Positions 44,881 through 53,710 of a stretch of DNA of 64,000 nucleotides are shown piece by piece. A program made the translations under genes and the position numbers. The stretch is from Helicobacter pylori (GTDB taxonomy: Bacteria; Campylobacterota; Campylobacteria; Campylobacterales; Helicobacteraceae). The stretch's first letter is position 1. The number at the start of each line of letters is the position of its first letter. Below the pieces are notes generated by a model. It was not told the DNA's origin. It was given only the letters and a program-made list of their open reading frames with translations, and made no database searches. The stretch lies in assembly GCF_001653475.1 (NCBI RefSeq), contig NZ_CP011487.1, positions 1,302,001-1,366,000 of the forward strand, written 5' to 3'.

Positions 44881-45882
44881 ATGTTAGTCACTCGCTTTAA
44901 AAAAGCTTTCATTTCTTATTCTTTGGGCGTGCTTGTCGCTTCATTGTTATTGAATGTGTGCAACGCTTCAGCACAAGAAGTCAAAGTCAAGGATTATTTC
45001 GGGGAGCAAACGATAAAGCTTCCTGTTTCTAAAATGATCTACTTGGGTAGCTTTGCAGAAGTGCCTGCTATGTTCAACACTTGGGATAGAGTTGTAGGCG
45101 TTTCGGATTACGCTTTTAAATCTGATATTGTTAAAGCCACTCTCAAAGATCCCAAACGCATTAAATCCATGAGCAGCGATCATGTGGCGGCATTGAATGT
45201 AGAGCTTTTAAAAAAGCTTAGCCCTGATCTGGTTGTAACCTTTGTGGGCAACCCTAAAGCGGTAGAGCATGCGAAAAAATTTGGGATTTCATTCCTTTCT
45301 TTCCAAGAAAAAACCATTGCCGAAGTTATGGAGGATATTGACGCTCAAGCTAAAGTCTTAGAAATTGACGCTTCTAAAAAACTGGCCAAAATGCAAGAAA
45401 CTTTGGATTTTATCCAAGAGCGTTTGAAAGATGTCAAAAAGAAAAAAGGGGTGGAACTCTTCCACAAAGTCAATAAAATCAGCGGCCATCAAGCCCTTGA
45501 TTCAGACATTTTAGAAAAAGGGGGCATAGACAATTTTGGTTTGAAATATGTCAAATTCGGGCGCGCTGACATTAGCGTGGAAAAAATCGTTAAAGAAAAC
45601 CCTGAGATTATCTTTATTTGGTGGGTAAGCCCGCTCACGCCTGAAGATGTGTTAAACAATCCCAAATTTGCTACCATCAAAGCCATTAAAAACAAGCAAG
45701 TTTATAAACTCCCCACAATGGATATTGGCGGGCCTAGAGCCCCACTCATTAGCTTGTATATCGCTTTAAAAGCCCACCCTGAAGCCTTTAAGGGCGTGGA
45801 TATTAATGCGATTGTTAAAGACTATTATAAAGTGGTTTTTGATTTGAATGATGCAGAAGTTGAACCATTATTATGGCATTGA
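44881..45882 (+). CDS. ceuE: Periplasmic iron/nickel-complex binding protein CeuE
   Basis: 333-residue class III binding protein for ABC import of metal chelates. Signal peptide to about residue 31 (NASAQEV). Conserved features: VGVSDYAF, LSPDLVVTF and WWVSPLTPEDV, joined by a long helix (about 155-200). 26695 has two tandem copies (HP1561, HP1562) at this position; only one is present here. The permease/ATPase partners (FecDE) are encoded elsewhere. Confidence 0.92.
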   Translation: MLVTRFKKAFISYSLGVLVASLLLNVCNASAQEVKVKDYFGEQTIKLPVSKMIYLGSFAEVPAMFNTWDRVVGVSDYAFKSDIVKATLKDPKRIKSMSSDHVAALNVELLKKLSPDLVVTFVGNPKAVEHAKKFGISFLSFQEKTIAEVMEDIDAQAKVLEIDASKKLAKMQETLDFIQERLKDVKKKKGVELFHKVNKISGHQALDSDILEKGGIDNFGLKYVKFGRADISVEKIVKENPEIIFIWWVSPLTPEDVLNNPKFATIKAIKNKQVYKLPTMDIGGPRAPLISLYIALKAHPEAFKGVDINAIVKDYYKVVFDLNDAEVEPLLWH

Positions 45883-45885
45883 TTT

Positions 45886-45915
45886 TTAAAAAGGGTTAAT
45901 CTTTTTAGCCCTTTG
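45886..45915. terminator. Shared terminator between ceuE and ftsW
   Basis: AAAAGGG and CCCTTT pair across TTAATCTTTTTAG between the convergent stops. A- and T-runs on both sides would allow use from either strand, though it overlaps the last codons of ftsW. Confidence 0.45.
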
Positions 45916-47071
45916 CGTATCGTGCTAGGCTTAAAACAAGCCCTATAGCGATACAATTCGCTAAAAGCGAACTCCCTCCATAGCTCAAAAACGGCACCGC
46001 TAGACCTTTAACCGGAAGAATCCCGCCCATGCCAAAAGCGTTGATCACCAAAGAAAAACTGATGAGCAGCACCACGCCCACGCAAAATAGCGAGTATTTT
46101 GGCTCTTTCAAGCGGTTAGCGATCCTAAAAATCAAAACAATCAAAACAGAAAACAAAATAAAACAAACGCATAGCCCCAAAAACCCCCATTCTTCAGCGA
46201 TCCCAGCTAAGACCATGTCCGTATGCACTTCGCTCAAAAACCCAAGCTTGATTTGCCCAAGCCCAAGCCCTTGCCCCAACAACCCCCCATTATGCATGGC
46301 ATTGCCTGCATGAAAGACTTGATAGGATTCGGGCAAGTCGCTTATTCTAAGAGCGTTCGCTAATTTATCCGGCAAGAGCGTGAAAAGCGAATTTTGCAAA
46401 TTAGACCACCACAATTTTAGGCGCAAAATCCGATGAGTGCTTGTAACAATCGCTAAAACGCTAATCGCAAACGCCCCTGAAACAATCAAGCCAAACAAAT
46501 GCGCGCTCCCCCCAGAAAAAACCAATAACACCGCTAAAACCGCCCCTAAAAGAACAATCTGCCCCAAATCGTTTTGCAAAACTCCCACCCCAATCGCTAA
46601 TGCCACAAACACCACTGAATAAGGCACAAAAGTGATGAGTTCTTCTTTAACATTAGCTTTTTCTTTTGCCACAAAGGTGCGAGACAAACTCCACGCAAGA
46701 AAAAAGGTGAAACCAACCTTTAAAAACTCCAAAGGCGCTAGAGAGAAAAACCCCAAGCGGATCCAACGCTTCGCCCCCCCTGCACTGCTAGAAAGGCTTT
46801 CTGGCAAAAAAAACATGCCAATAATGAGTAATGGCGGGATAAAAAGAAGAAAAAACCCCAAACGGCTAAACCACTTGCCAGGATCAACCCTAGACAACCC
46901 CCACATGATAACAATCCCCATGATCGCACTCACAAGCTGCCGTATGAAAAAATGGAATTCCCCGTAATGATACAGCACCACTGTGGTGTAAGTTGAGAGC
47001 GAATAGCTCATCAATACCCCCAAAAAAATCAATAGCGAAGTGCAAAAAAACAGGTTTCTGTCTGTAGTCAT
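45905..47071 (-). CDS. ftsW: SEDS peptidoglycan polymerase FtsW
   Basis: 388 residues, about ten membrane helices, SEDS family glycosyltransferase working with a class B PBP. Motifs: QNDLGQIVLL with the catalytic-type Asp, NAMHNGGLLGQGLGLGQIK, and PVKGLAVPFLSYGGSS at the C-terminus. Naming it FtsW rather than RodA follows the usual H. pylori annotation (HP1560); ftsI, its likely partner, is 3 kb away. Confidence 0.85.
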   Translation of the reverse strand: MTTDRNLFFCTSLLIFLGVLMSYSLSTYTTVVLYHYGEFHFFIRQLVSAIMGIVIMWGLSRVDPGKWFSRLGFFLLFIPPLLIIGMFFLPESLSSSAGGAKRWIRLGFFSLAPLEFLKVGFTFFLAWSLSRTFVAKEKANVKEELITFVPYSVVFVALAIGVGVLQNDLGQIVLLGAVLAVLLVFSGGSAHLFGLIVSGAFAISVLAIVTSTHRILRLKLWWSNLQNSLFTLLPDKLANALRISDLPESYQVFHAGNAMHNGGLLGQGLGLGQIKLGFLSEVHTDMVLAGIAEEWGFLGLCVCFILFSVLIVLIFRIANRLKEPKYSLFCVGVVLLISFSLVINAFGMGGILPVKGLAVPFLSYGGSSLLANCIAIGLVLSLARYAKG

Positions 47072-47137
47072 TAGGATTTCCTTATTTTAGTTTTTTGAAT
47101 AGGCGTTCTCTTAAGGTATTTTAGGGGTATTTTACAC

Positions 47138-47143
47138 TATAAT
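47138..47143 (+). promoter_or_regulatory. Possible sigma80 -10 upstream of flgB
   Basis: TATAAT 135 bases before the flgB start, without extension or -35. If used, it would add a long leader; the sigma54 site nearer the gene is the stronger candidate. Confidence 0.3.
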
Positions 47144-47223
47144 GGCTCTGAATTGGCTTAGCGCTCAAGCTTAAGCGTGCTTTGAAATGGATCGCATTCT
47201 TTAATGAGGAAGCGAGCCGATTA

Positions 47224-47241
47224 TTGGAATGCTTTTTGCAT
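47224..47241 (+). promoter_or_regulatory. Sigma54 (RpoN) promoter of flgB-flgC-fliE
   Basis: TTGGAATGCTTTTTGCAT has invariant GG (47226-47227) and GC (47238-47239) exactly ten bases apart, with the expected flanks. Transcription would begin near 47251, 27 bases before the flgB ATG at 47278. This fits the known RpoN control of middle flagellar genes and rules out longer N-terminal extensions of flgB. Confidence 0.8.
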
Positions 47242-47277
47242 GCTATAAATTTGCAAGGGTTTAAAAAAGGGGTTTTG

Positions 47278-47700
47278 ATGGATTTTTCTAAAGCGTTTGG
47301 ACTGGTTTATAAAGCGTTGGATTATAGAGCTTTAAGGCAAGATATGATCGCTTCCAATATCGCTAATGTGGATACCCCCTTTTACAGGTCAAAGGATTTG
47401 GATTTTGAAAGCGTTTTAGCGAAGAAAAAAGCAGAAATTTTTGAAAACCAATCCAGTAAAGTTTTGCCTTTAGCCCACACTAACCCTAGGCATTTAGACT
47501 TTGAAAATAGCACTAAAGATGGGGCAAGCCTTTTTTTTAGAGACGGGCATTTGGCTAAAAATGATGGCAACAGCGTGGATTTAGACATAGAAACGAGTGA
47601 AATGGGCAAGAACTCTACCATGTATTTAGCCTTGAGTTCAGCCTTAAAAAAGTATCGAGGCGTGATCAATTACGCCATTGATTCTAGTAAGAATTTATAG
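47278..47700 (+). CDS. flgB: Flagellar proximal rod protein FlgB
   Basis: 140 residues. ATG 47278 chosen: MDFSKAFGLVYKALDYRALRQ is the family start, GGGG precedes it, and the sigma54 site lies inside any longer frame. Contains the rod motif IASNIANVDTPFYRSKDLDF and a C-terminal helix (TMYLALSSALKKYRG). First gene of flgB-flgC-fliE (HP1559). Confidence 0.95.
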   Translation: MDFSKAFGLVYKALDYRALRQDMIASNIANVDTPFYRSKDLDFESVLAKKKAEIFENQSSKVLPLAHTNPRHLDFENSTKDGASLFFRDGHLAKNDGNSVDLDIETSEMGKNSTMYLALSSALKKYRGVINYAIDSSKNL

Positions 47701-47712
47701 TTAAGGGAAAGC

Positions 47713-48198
47713 ATGTTTTTATCTTCTTTTGATATTAGCGGTTATGGTTTGTCCGCCCAACGCTTAAGGGCTAATTTGATTTCTTCTAATATCGCTAACG
47801 CCAACACCACGCGCACGAGCGAAGGAGGTCCTTATAGGAGGCAAGAAGCAGTGTTTAAGGCTTTTGATTTCAATGAGATTTTAAACCAAAAAATCGCTCA
47901 AAACAATCAAATCACTCCCTATGAAGACCCTTTAGATGAAGGCGATGACGACCCCTTAATCCCTATCACAAGCGTGGTGGTGGATAAGATTGTGCGCGAT
48001 GATAGCGAGCCTTTGATGAAATACGATCCAAGCCACCCTGACGCTAACGCTCAAGGCTATGTGGCTTACCCCAATGTGAATGCGGTGGTTGAAATGGCGG
48101 ATCTAGTGGAAGCGACTAGGGCCTATCAGGCCAATGTTGCAGCCTTTCAAAGCACTAAAAATATGGTGCAAAATGCGATTGGCATGTTACAAACATGA
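47713..48198 (+). CDS. flgC: Flagellar proximal rod protein FlgC
   Basis: 161 residues with the rod N-terminus (ISGYGLSAQRLRANLISSNIANANTTRT) and the C-terminal ADLVEATRAYQANVAAFQSTK assembly helix. Twelve bases after flgB with AAGGGAAAGC as ribosome site. Polymerises with FlgB and FlgF on the FliE adaptor. Confidence 0.96.
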   Translation: MFLSSFDISGYGLSAQRLRANLISSNIANANTTRTSEGGPYRRQEAVFKAFDFNEILNQKIAQNNQITPYEDPLDEGDDDPLIPITSVVVDKIVRDDSEPLMKYDPSHPDANAQGYVAYPNVNAVVEMADLVEATRAYQANVAAFQSTKNMVQNAIGMLQT

Positions 48199-48325
48199 AC
48201 GATTTCCAACAATTTATGGTAGTATAAGAAAATTTAGGTAGTATTAGCCAAAGATCAGTAGAATACAGAGATGAATAAGATATTTAATAGAGTTAAATTT
48301 TTAAAAAAGAGCTTAAGGAGATTCT

Positions 48326-48655
48326 ATGCAAGCCATACACAATGATAAAAGCTTATTGAGTCCTTTCTCTGAGCTTAACACGGACAACAGGACTAAAAGA
48401 GAAGAATCGGGCAGCACTTTTAAAGAACAAAAAGGTGGGGAGTTTTCTAAACTCTTAAAACAATCCATTAATGAGCTTAACAACACTCAAGAGCAATCTG
48501 ACAAAGCCTTAGCTGACATGGCGACAGGGCAAATCAAAGATTTACACCAGGCGGCTATCGCTATAGGGAAGGCTGAAACGAGCATGAAACTCATGCTTGA
48601 AGTGCGCAACAAAGCTATCAGCGCTTATAAAGAGCTTTTAAGAACGCAGATCTAG
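48326..48655 (+). CDS. fliE: Flagellar hook-basal body adaptor FliE
   Basis: 109 residues. Joins the MS ring to the rod. The C-terminal half (SFSKLLKQSINELNNTQEQ-like start, then AIAIGKAETSMKLMLEVRNK) is the conserved part. AAGGAG ribosome site. It lies 127 bases after flgC but on the same strand, so it is likely part of the sigma54 unit (HP1557). Confidence 0.94.
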   Translation: MQAIHNDKSLLSPFSELNTDNRTKREESGSTFKEQKGGEFSKLLKQSINELNNTQEQSDKALADMATGQIKDLHQAAIAIGKAETSMKLMLEVRNKAISAYKELLRTQI

Positions 48656-48809
48656 TCTTTCAAGTGGCGTCTCTTTAATGATCGCTTGGTCCTTTTTAAA
48701 GAGAGGGTTCGTTTTTGTTGCACCCGATTTTAACGGATTTTATCATCAAAAATTCATGTTCTCATGCGTTGTGAAAGTCCAATGTTGCACCATTTTCAAG
48801 TAAGCGTTC

Positions 48810-50654
48810 ATGGATAATAAAAACATTGATCCCGACTTCAACCCAGAACAATTTTTAGAAACCCAAAGAGACAAGGGCTCTGTTACAGCATTAATCTTTT
48901 TATTGCTTTTTTTTATTTTTTTAATGGTGGCTTTTAAAAAAGCTTTTTTTGCCCAAGCCAACATGCCCACTCTAGTGATGAGCAAACAAGACACTGCGAC
49001 TAGGGGGACTATCTATAGTCAAGACAACTACAGCCTGGCCACTTCGCAAACCCTTTTCAAACTAGGCTTTGACACGAGGTTTTTAAACCCGAATAAAGAA
49101 GATTTTTTCATTGATTTCCTTTCTATTTATAGCAATATCCCTAAAAAGTCCCTAAAAGACGCCATCAATACGAAAGGCTATATTATTCTAACCTATGATC
49201 TCACGCCCAATACTGCTGCTAATATTAGGGACTTGAATAAGAAATTTTTAGCCTTTGGGGTTTTTCAAAATTTCAAAGATGCGCACGATAAAGTGTGGCA
49301 AAAGCAAGGGCTAAACATTGAAGTGAGCGGCGTTTCCAGGAATTACCCTTATCAAAATAGCCTAGAGCCAGTCATTGGCTATGTGCAAAAACAAGAAGAA
49401 GACAAGCTCACTTTAACTACCGGTAAAAAAGGCGTTGAAAAATTTCAAGATCACTTGCTTAAGGCCCAACAAAACGGCATAAGAACAGGCAAAAGAGATG
49501 TGAGTTTTAACTTTATCCAAAACCGCTCTTATACAGAAATTGAACGGCTTGATGGCTATGAGGTGTATTTGAGCATTCCTTTAAAACTCCAAAGAGAAAT
49601 TGAAACCCTATTAGATAAAACTAAAGACAAACTCAAAGCTAAAGAAATCCTAGTGGGTATCATTAACCCTAAAAGCGGAGAAATCTTATCGCTAGCTTCA
49701 AGCAAGCGCTTCAATCCTAATGCGATTAAAACCAGCGATTATGAAAGTTTGAATTTGAGCGTTGCCGAAAAGGTTTTTGAGCCAGGCAGCACGATTAAAC
49801 CCATCGTTTATTCCTTGCTGTTAGAAAAGAATTTAATCAACCCTAAAGAGCGCATTGATTTAAACCATGGCTATTACCAATTAGGAAAATACACCATTAA
49901 AGACGACTTTATCCCTAGTAAAAAAGCCGTTGTGGAAGACATTTTGATCCAATCTAGCAATGTGGGCATGATAAAAATCAGCAAAAATCTCAACCCGGAG
50001 GATTTCTATAACGGGCTTTTAGGCTATGGATTTTCTCAAAAAACGGGCATTGATTTATCCTTAGAAGCCACAGGAAAGATCCCTCCTTTGTCCGCTTTCA
50101 AGCGTGAAGTGCTAAAGGGGAGCGTCTCTTATGGCTACGGGCTGAACGCGACTTTTTTGCAGCTTTTAAGGGCTTATGCGGTATTTTCTAATGAAGGCAA
50201 ATTGACTACCCCCTATTTAGTGCAACGAGAGACCGCCCCTAATGGCGATATTTACATCCCTAGCCCCAAACCCACTTTTCAAGTCATTAATCCAAAAAGT
50301 GCTAGAAAGATGAAAGAAACCTTAATTAAAGTGGTGCGTTATGGCACAGGCAAAAACGCTCAATTTGAAGGGCTATACATAGGGGGCAAAACAGGCACAG
50401 CTAGGGTTGCTAAAAACGGGAGTTATAGTGCGGAGTCCTACAACAGCTCTTTTTTTGGGTTTGCTGAAGATGAAAGGCAGGTTTTTACTATCGGCGTGGT
50501 TATCTTAGGTTCGCACGGCAAGGAAGAATATTACGCCAGTAAGATTGCAGCCCCCATTTTTAAAGAAATCACCGCAATTTTAGTGCGTTACAATTACCTA
50601 TCGCCCTCTATTGCAATTCAAAATGCGTTGGAGAAACGGCGCGTGAAAGGTTGA
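48810..50654 (+). CDS. ftsI: Septal penicillin-binding protein 3, FtsI
   Basis: 614-residue class B PBP. N-terminal cytoplasmic stretch, one membrane helix (about 29-49), then the transpeptidase with SxxK (EPGSTIKP, about residue 331), SSN (IQSSNVGM) and KTGTAR. Cross-links septal peptidoglycan with FtsW. In 26695 (HP1556) the next gene is tsf; here it is the ATPase/TOPRIM remnant. Confidence 0.95.
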   Translation: MDNKNIDPDFNPEQFLETQRDKGSVTALIFLLLFFIFLMVAFKKAFFAQANMPTLVMSKQDTATRGTIYSQDNYSLATSQTLFKLGFDTRFLNPNKEDFFIDFLSIYSNIPKKSLKDAINTKGYIILTYDLTPNTAANIRDLNKKFLAFGVFQNFKDAHDKVWQKQGLNIEVSGVSRNYPYQNSLEPVIGYVQKQEEDKLTLTTGKKGVEKFQDHLLKAQQNGIRTGKRDVSFNFIQNRSYTEIERLDGYEVYLSIPLKLQREIETLLDKTKDKLKAKEILVGIINPKSGEILSLASSKRFNPNAIKTSDYESLNLSVAEKVFEPGSTIKPIVYSLLLEKNLINPKERIDLNHGYYQLGKYTIKDDFIPSKKAVVEDILIQSSNVGMIKISKNLNPEDFYNGLLGYGFSQKTGIDLSLEATGKIPPLSAFKREVLKGSVSYGYGLNATFLQLLRAYAVFSNEGKLTTPYLVQRETAPNGDIYIPSPKPTFQVINPKSARKMKETLIKVVRYGTGKNAQFEGLYIGGKTGTARVAKNGSYSAESYNSSFFGFAEDERQVFTIGVVILGSHGKEEYYASKIAAPIFKEITAILVRYNYLSPSIAIQNALEKRRVKG

Positions 50655-50796
50655 ATCAAACACATCTACTCCAAAAAGCGTAGGTTTTTGGTGCCTATTG
50701 TTTTTAAATTCTCAAAAGAGTTTTTGCCAAAAACTTGTAGCTTTTACGATCAATTAGCGTCCAAATTTAATCAAAATAAAGTAAAATTAGAGCAAT

Positions 50797-50802
50797 TATA
50801 GT
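50797..50802 (+). promoter_or_regulatory. -10 box upstream of the ATPase remnant
   Basis: TATAGT 42 bases before the ATPase ATG, in AT-rich DNA. Confidence 0.4.
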
Positions 50803-50844
50803 CCTAATGGCATCAACTAGGTTCATTAAAAAGGCGAAATTCAC

Positions 50845-51953
50845 ATGATCAAAAGCGTAGAAATTGAAAATTACAAAAATTTCAAGCATCTCAAAATGGA
50901 AAATTCTAAACTCACCAACTTCTTTACCGGTCAGAACGATACGGGCAAAACCAATCTTTTAGAAGCTCTCTATATTAACATGGGTACTTATGACCCCATT
51001 ACCAATCAAGGCAATCTCTCTCCTGAAAATGTCGTGAAAATTAGTAACTTCAGAAAAATCAAACTCAATACAGACAATCTAAATACTTTTTTTCATCAAC
51101 GAAACACCGCTAATCCCATTAGTATCCGCACCGAATTTGAGCATACTACTATCCCTCTTATTACCCAATACTCCACACAAAACAGTTACAGTAAAGATAT
51201 TGATTTAAATAACGACGATATTCATGTGACAAGCCTTGCAAACAAAGCAATGACTAATTCTCATCTCCAATTTTCTTACAACCCATCTCTTTCTCCCATG
51301 GTAATGGCTTATGAGCCTAAACAAGACAGCTAAGCTTAGCGCATCCAAATTTAGATAGAATAGGTCAAACCTATCAAGAACGCACTGCGTTTATTCCTGT
51401 GGAGTTATCTTTTGTCAATCATCTTCACGCACTAGAGAATTTACGATTAGCGAGCAAAGAAAAAGAATTAGTTGAAATCCTACAATCTTTCAACTCTGAT
51501 ATTTTAAATGCCGAAGCAATAAAGGGGTCCGTCTATATCCAAATCAAAGATGAAAAAACGCCCTTACACCAAAGCCCCAATCCCAAAAGACTCTTAAATT
51601 CGTTTGGTTGGAGGTTTATCAAATTCTTTATCATAGCGAGCATTCTTATTGATAACCGCATCAAGTATCTTTTCATTGATGAAATTGAAAATGGTTTGCA
51701 CCATACAAAAATGCGAGAGTTTTTAAGGAGTTTGTTTAAGCTGGCTCAAAAATTACAGATTCAAATTTTTGCCACCACGCACAATAAAGAATTTTTGTGG
51801 AACGCTATCAACACCATGCCAGATAATGAAACGGAAGTTTTTAAAGAGATAGCCTTGTTCGAACTGGAACAAGAAAGCACTTCTGGCTTTATCAGGCACA
51901 GCTATTCTATGTTAAAAAAAACGCTCCATAATGGCATGGAGGTTAGAGGCTAA
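50845..51953 (+). pseudogene. OLD-like AAA ATPase, frameshifted
   Basis: ABC/SMC-type ATPase of the AAA_15/OLD group. First part (162 codons) starts MIKSVEIENYKNFKHLKM and has Walker A GQNDTGKTN; it ends at a TAA at 51331-51333. Two bases ahead, another frame is open from just before 51340 (LAHPNLDRIGQTYQERTAFIPVELSFVNHL) to 51953 and carries Walker B YLFIDEIENGLHH and the H-loop FATTHNKEF. A single-base loss near 51320 explains the break. Restored length would be about 369 residues. It overlaps the next gene as TAATG, as in genuine two-gene systems. Confidence 0.8.
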
Positions 51954-52629
51954 TGAGAAAAAAATCGTTTATGTGGAGGGCGAATCAGACAAAATCTTTT
52001 TGATACTTTTGAATAAAGTTAAAAATTTAGAGATTGATGATGGAGATATTGTTATTTGTGAGAGCAATATCAAGCTTTTTAAAAAAGCAAGAGAGTATTA
52101 AAGAATACCTAAAAGCTAAGGATATTTACATCGTTTTTGATTCAGACAACCAAACAAAAGAGACTAAAGTTCAAGAAATAAAGGAACAACTCCAAGAAAA
52201 CCCAAAAGAAGAACACCGCTTAAATGATGAAGAGTTTAACCAAATTAAGATTTTTTATTGCCAGAAAATGATGAGACTGAACACGATCTCAAATTATTGT
52301 GGATTAGAGCATTCGCTAGAAAAAATGGCAAAAGAAAGTGAAAATAAAGCGTTTCACGCAAGTTTTTGCCAACATTACAATGCGCTTTTTAATAAAGTCT
52401 TTGAAAAAATCAATAAAAATAAAACATCTGTTAGGAGAGAAAAAAACACGCTAAATGTTGGCTACAACCCTATATCACGCTTTCTATTTGTTTAGAGAGA
52501 GGTTTTGTTTCTTGCGGATTAAACGATCTAGATCCTGTTACTGCAACCACTAAAATGCCAGATAAGCCAAAAAAGACAGAAATTCTTAAAAAACTTTTTA
52601 ATTTTGACTTAAAAAACTTCAAGCATTGA
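51953..52629 (+). pseudogene. TOPRIM-domain partner protein (DUF3226-like), several frameshifts
   Basis: The ATG overlaps the ATPase stop. An A7 run (51958-51964) puts it out of frame; with A8 it would read MRKKIVYVEGESDKIF, the TOPRIM glutamate motif. A second break near 52085 moves the frame to one encoding SIKEYLKAKDIYIVFDSDNQ, the TOPRIM DxD motif, and a third near 52490 leads to GLNDLDPVTATTKMPDKP and a stop at 52627-52629. Summed, about 225 residues. ATPase plus TOPRIM pairs (OLD, PARIS, Gabija-type) are anti-phage; DUF3226 is my best family guess. Confidence 0.7.
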
Positions 52630-52852
52630 TTGATTTTTTAAAACAAACCCAATAAAACCCTTGATTTTACAAGTATTAAAATCTTTCTCAAATTGAGTTT
52701 AAACCACTTAAAAAGCTTTATAGCCATAAAATCTTATGAGGGTATATTAGTAATAATAAAATCCTAAAATAAAGGTTGTTTTGAAGATGCCCTTCAAACA
52801 CCCCACCATCGATCAAAGATCATCAAACCATGCCCTCCCCCCTTTTTATAAT

Positions 52853-53710
52853 TCAATGCACTTCGCTCCAAACTTTTCTTTTCCACGCATAAGCCAAGAA
52901 CGACAGCACCGCAAAGAAAATCATGATTTTTATCCCTAAGGTATTCCTTTCATGTTTTTTTCTATCGCCCGCTTTTTCCAAATAAGAGATGACTTGTTTT
53001 TGAGCCTGTTCGCTCAACCCCACTCTAGGCATAGCCGTGCCAGGCAAAAGCTTTTGCGGATCGTTGATGAAAATATTCAAACCATGTTCGCCTTTAGCTC
53101 TAATCATCATGGACAAATCAGGCGCATGAGAGCCTAAATAATTGGCTAAATCTTTAGGATCGCTAAAGGCCTTATCTTTAGCATAATCCAAGCTATGGCA
53201 CCTTTGACAGCTTTGAGCAAACACTTCCTTATCGCTCAAATTTTTAGGCAAAATGGAAGTGAGATACGCCACAATATCGCTCAAATCTTTATCGCTAAAT
53301 TGAGAAAACGCCGGCATGGGATATGGCCTTTCATCGTTAAATTTATGACTCAATTTCGCCGTTTTCACAGGATCTTTGATGAAGTGGGCTAAGAAATTCG
53401 CATTCAAAACCCCCGCCACATGGCTTAAATCCGGTGGCACGACCCCAAAAGAGTTGCTCGCACTAAGACTATCCATAGGGGCTGGAATGTTTTGAGATTT
53501 AATGCCATGGCAAGCGGTGCAATTTTCGGCTACAAGCTGTTTGCCTTTATTGGCGTCGCCATTTTTTAAATCAATCGGCTCTAAATCCTTGAAAGCAAAA
53601 TCTGCCGGAGCGATTTTAGGGTGCATCACCGAATGCGCATAAGGCTCAACTCCATAATAAATCACGCCTATCACCACAATAAGGATAATTAGAATCTTAA
53701 ATTCTTTCAT
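52853..53710 (-). CDS. petC: Ubiquinol/menaquinol-cytochrome c reductase, diheme cytochrome c1 subunit
   Basis: 285 residues with two c-type heme sites, CTACHG (about 70) and CQRCHS (about 168), so a diheme subunit as in Epsilonproteobacteria. A signal-anchor at the N-terminus and a C-terminal membrane helix followed by a basic end. Passes electrons from the Rieske protein to cytochrome c-553. Overlaps petB by 4 bases. Confidence 0.95.
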   Translation of the reverse strand: MKEFKILIILIVVIGVIYYGVEPYAHSVMHPKIAPADFAFKDLEPIDLKNGDANKGKQLVAENCTACHGIKSQNIPAPMDSLSASNSFGVVPPDLSHVAGVLNANFLAHFIKDPVKTAKLSHKFNDERPYPMPAFSQFSDKDLSDIVAYLTSILPKNLSDKEVFAQSCQRCHSLDYAKDKAFSDPKDLANYLGSHAPDLSMMIRAKGEHGLNIFINDPQKLLPGTAMPRVGLSEQAQKQVISYLEKAGDRKKHERNTLGIKIMIFFAVLSFLAYAWKRKVWSEVH

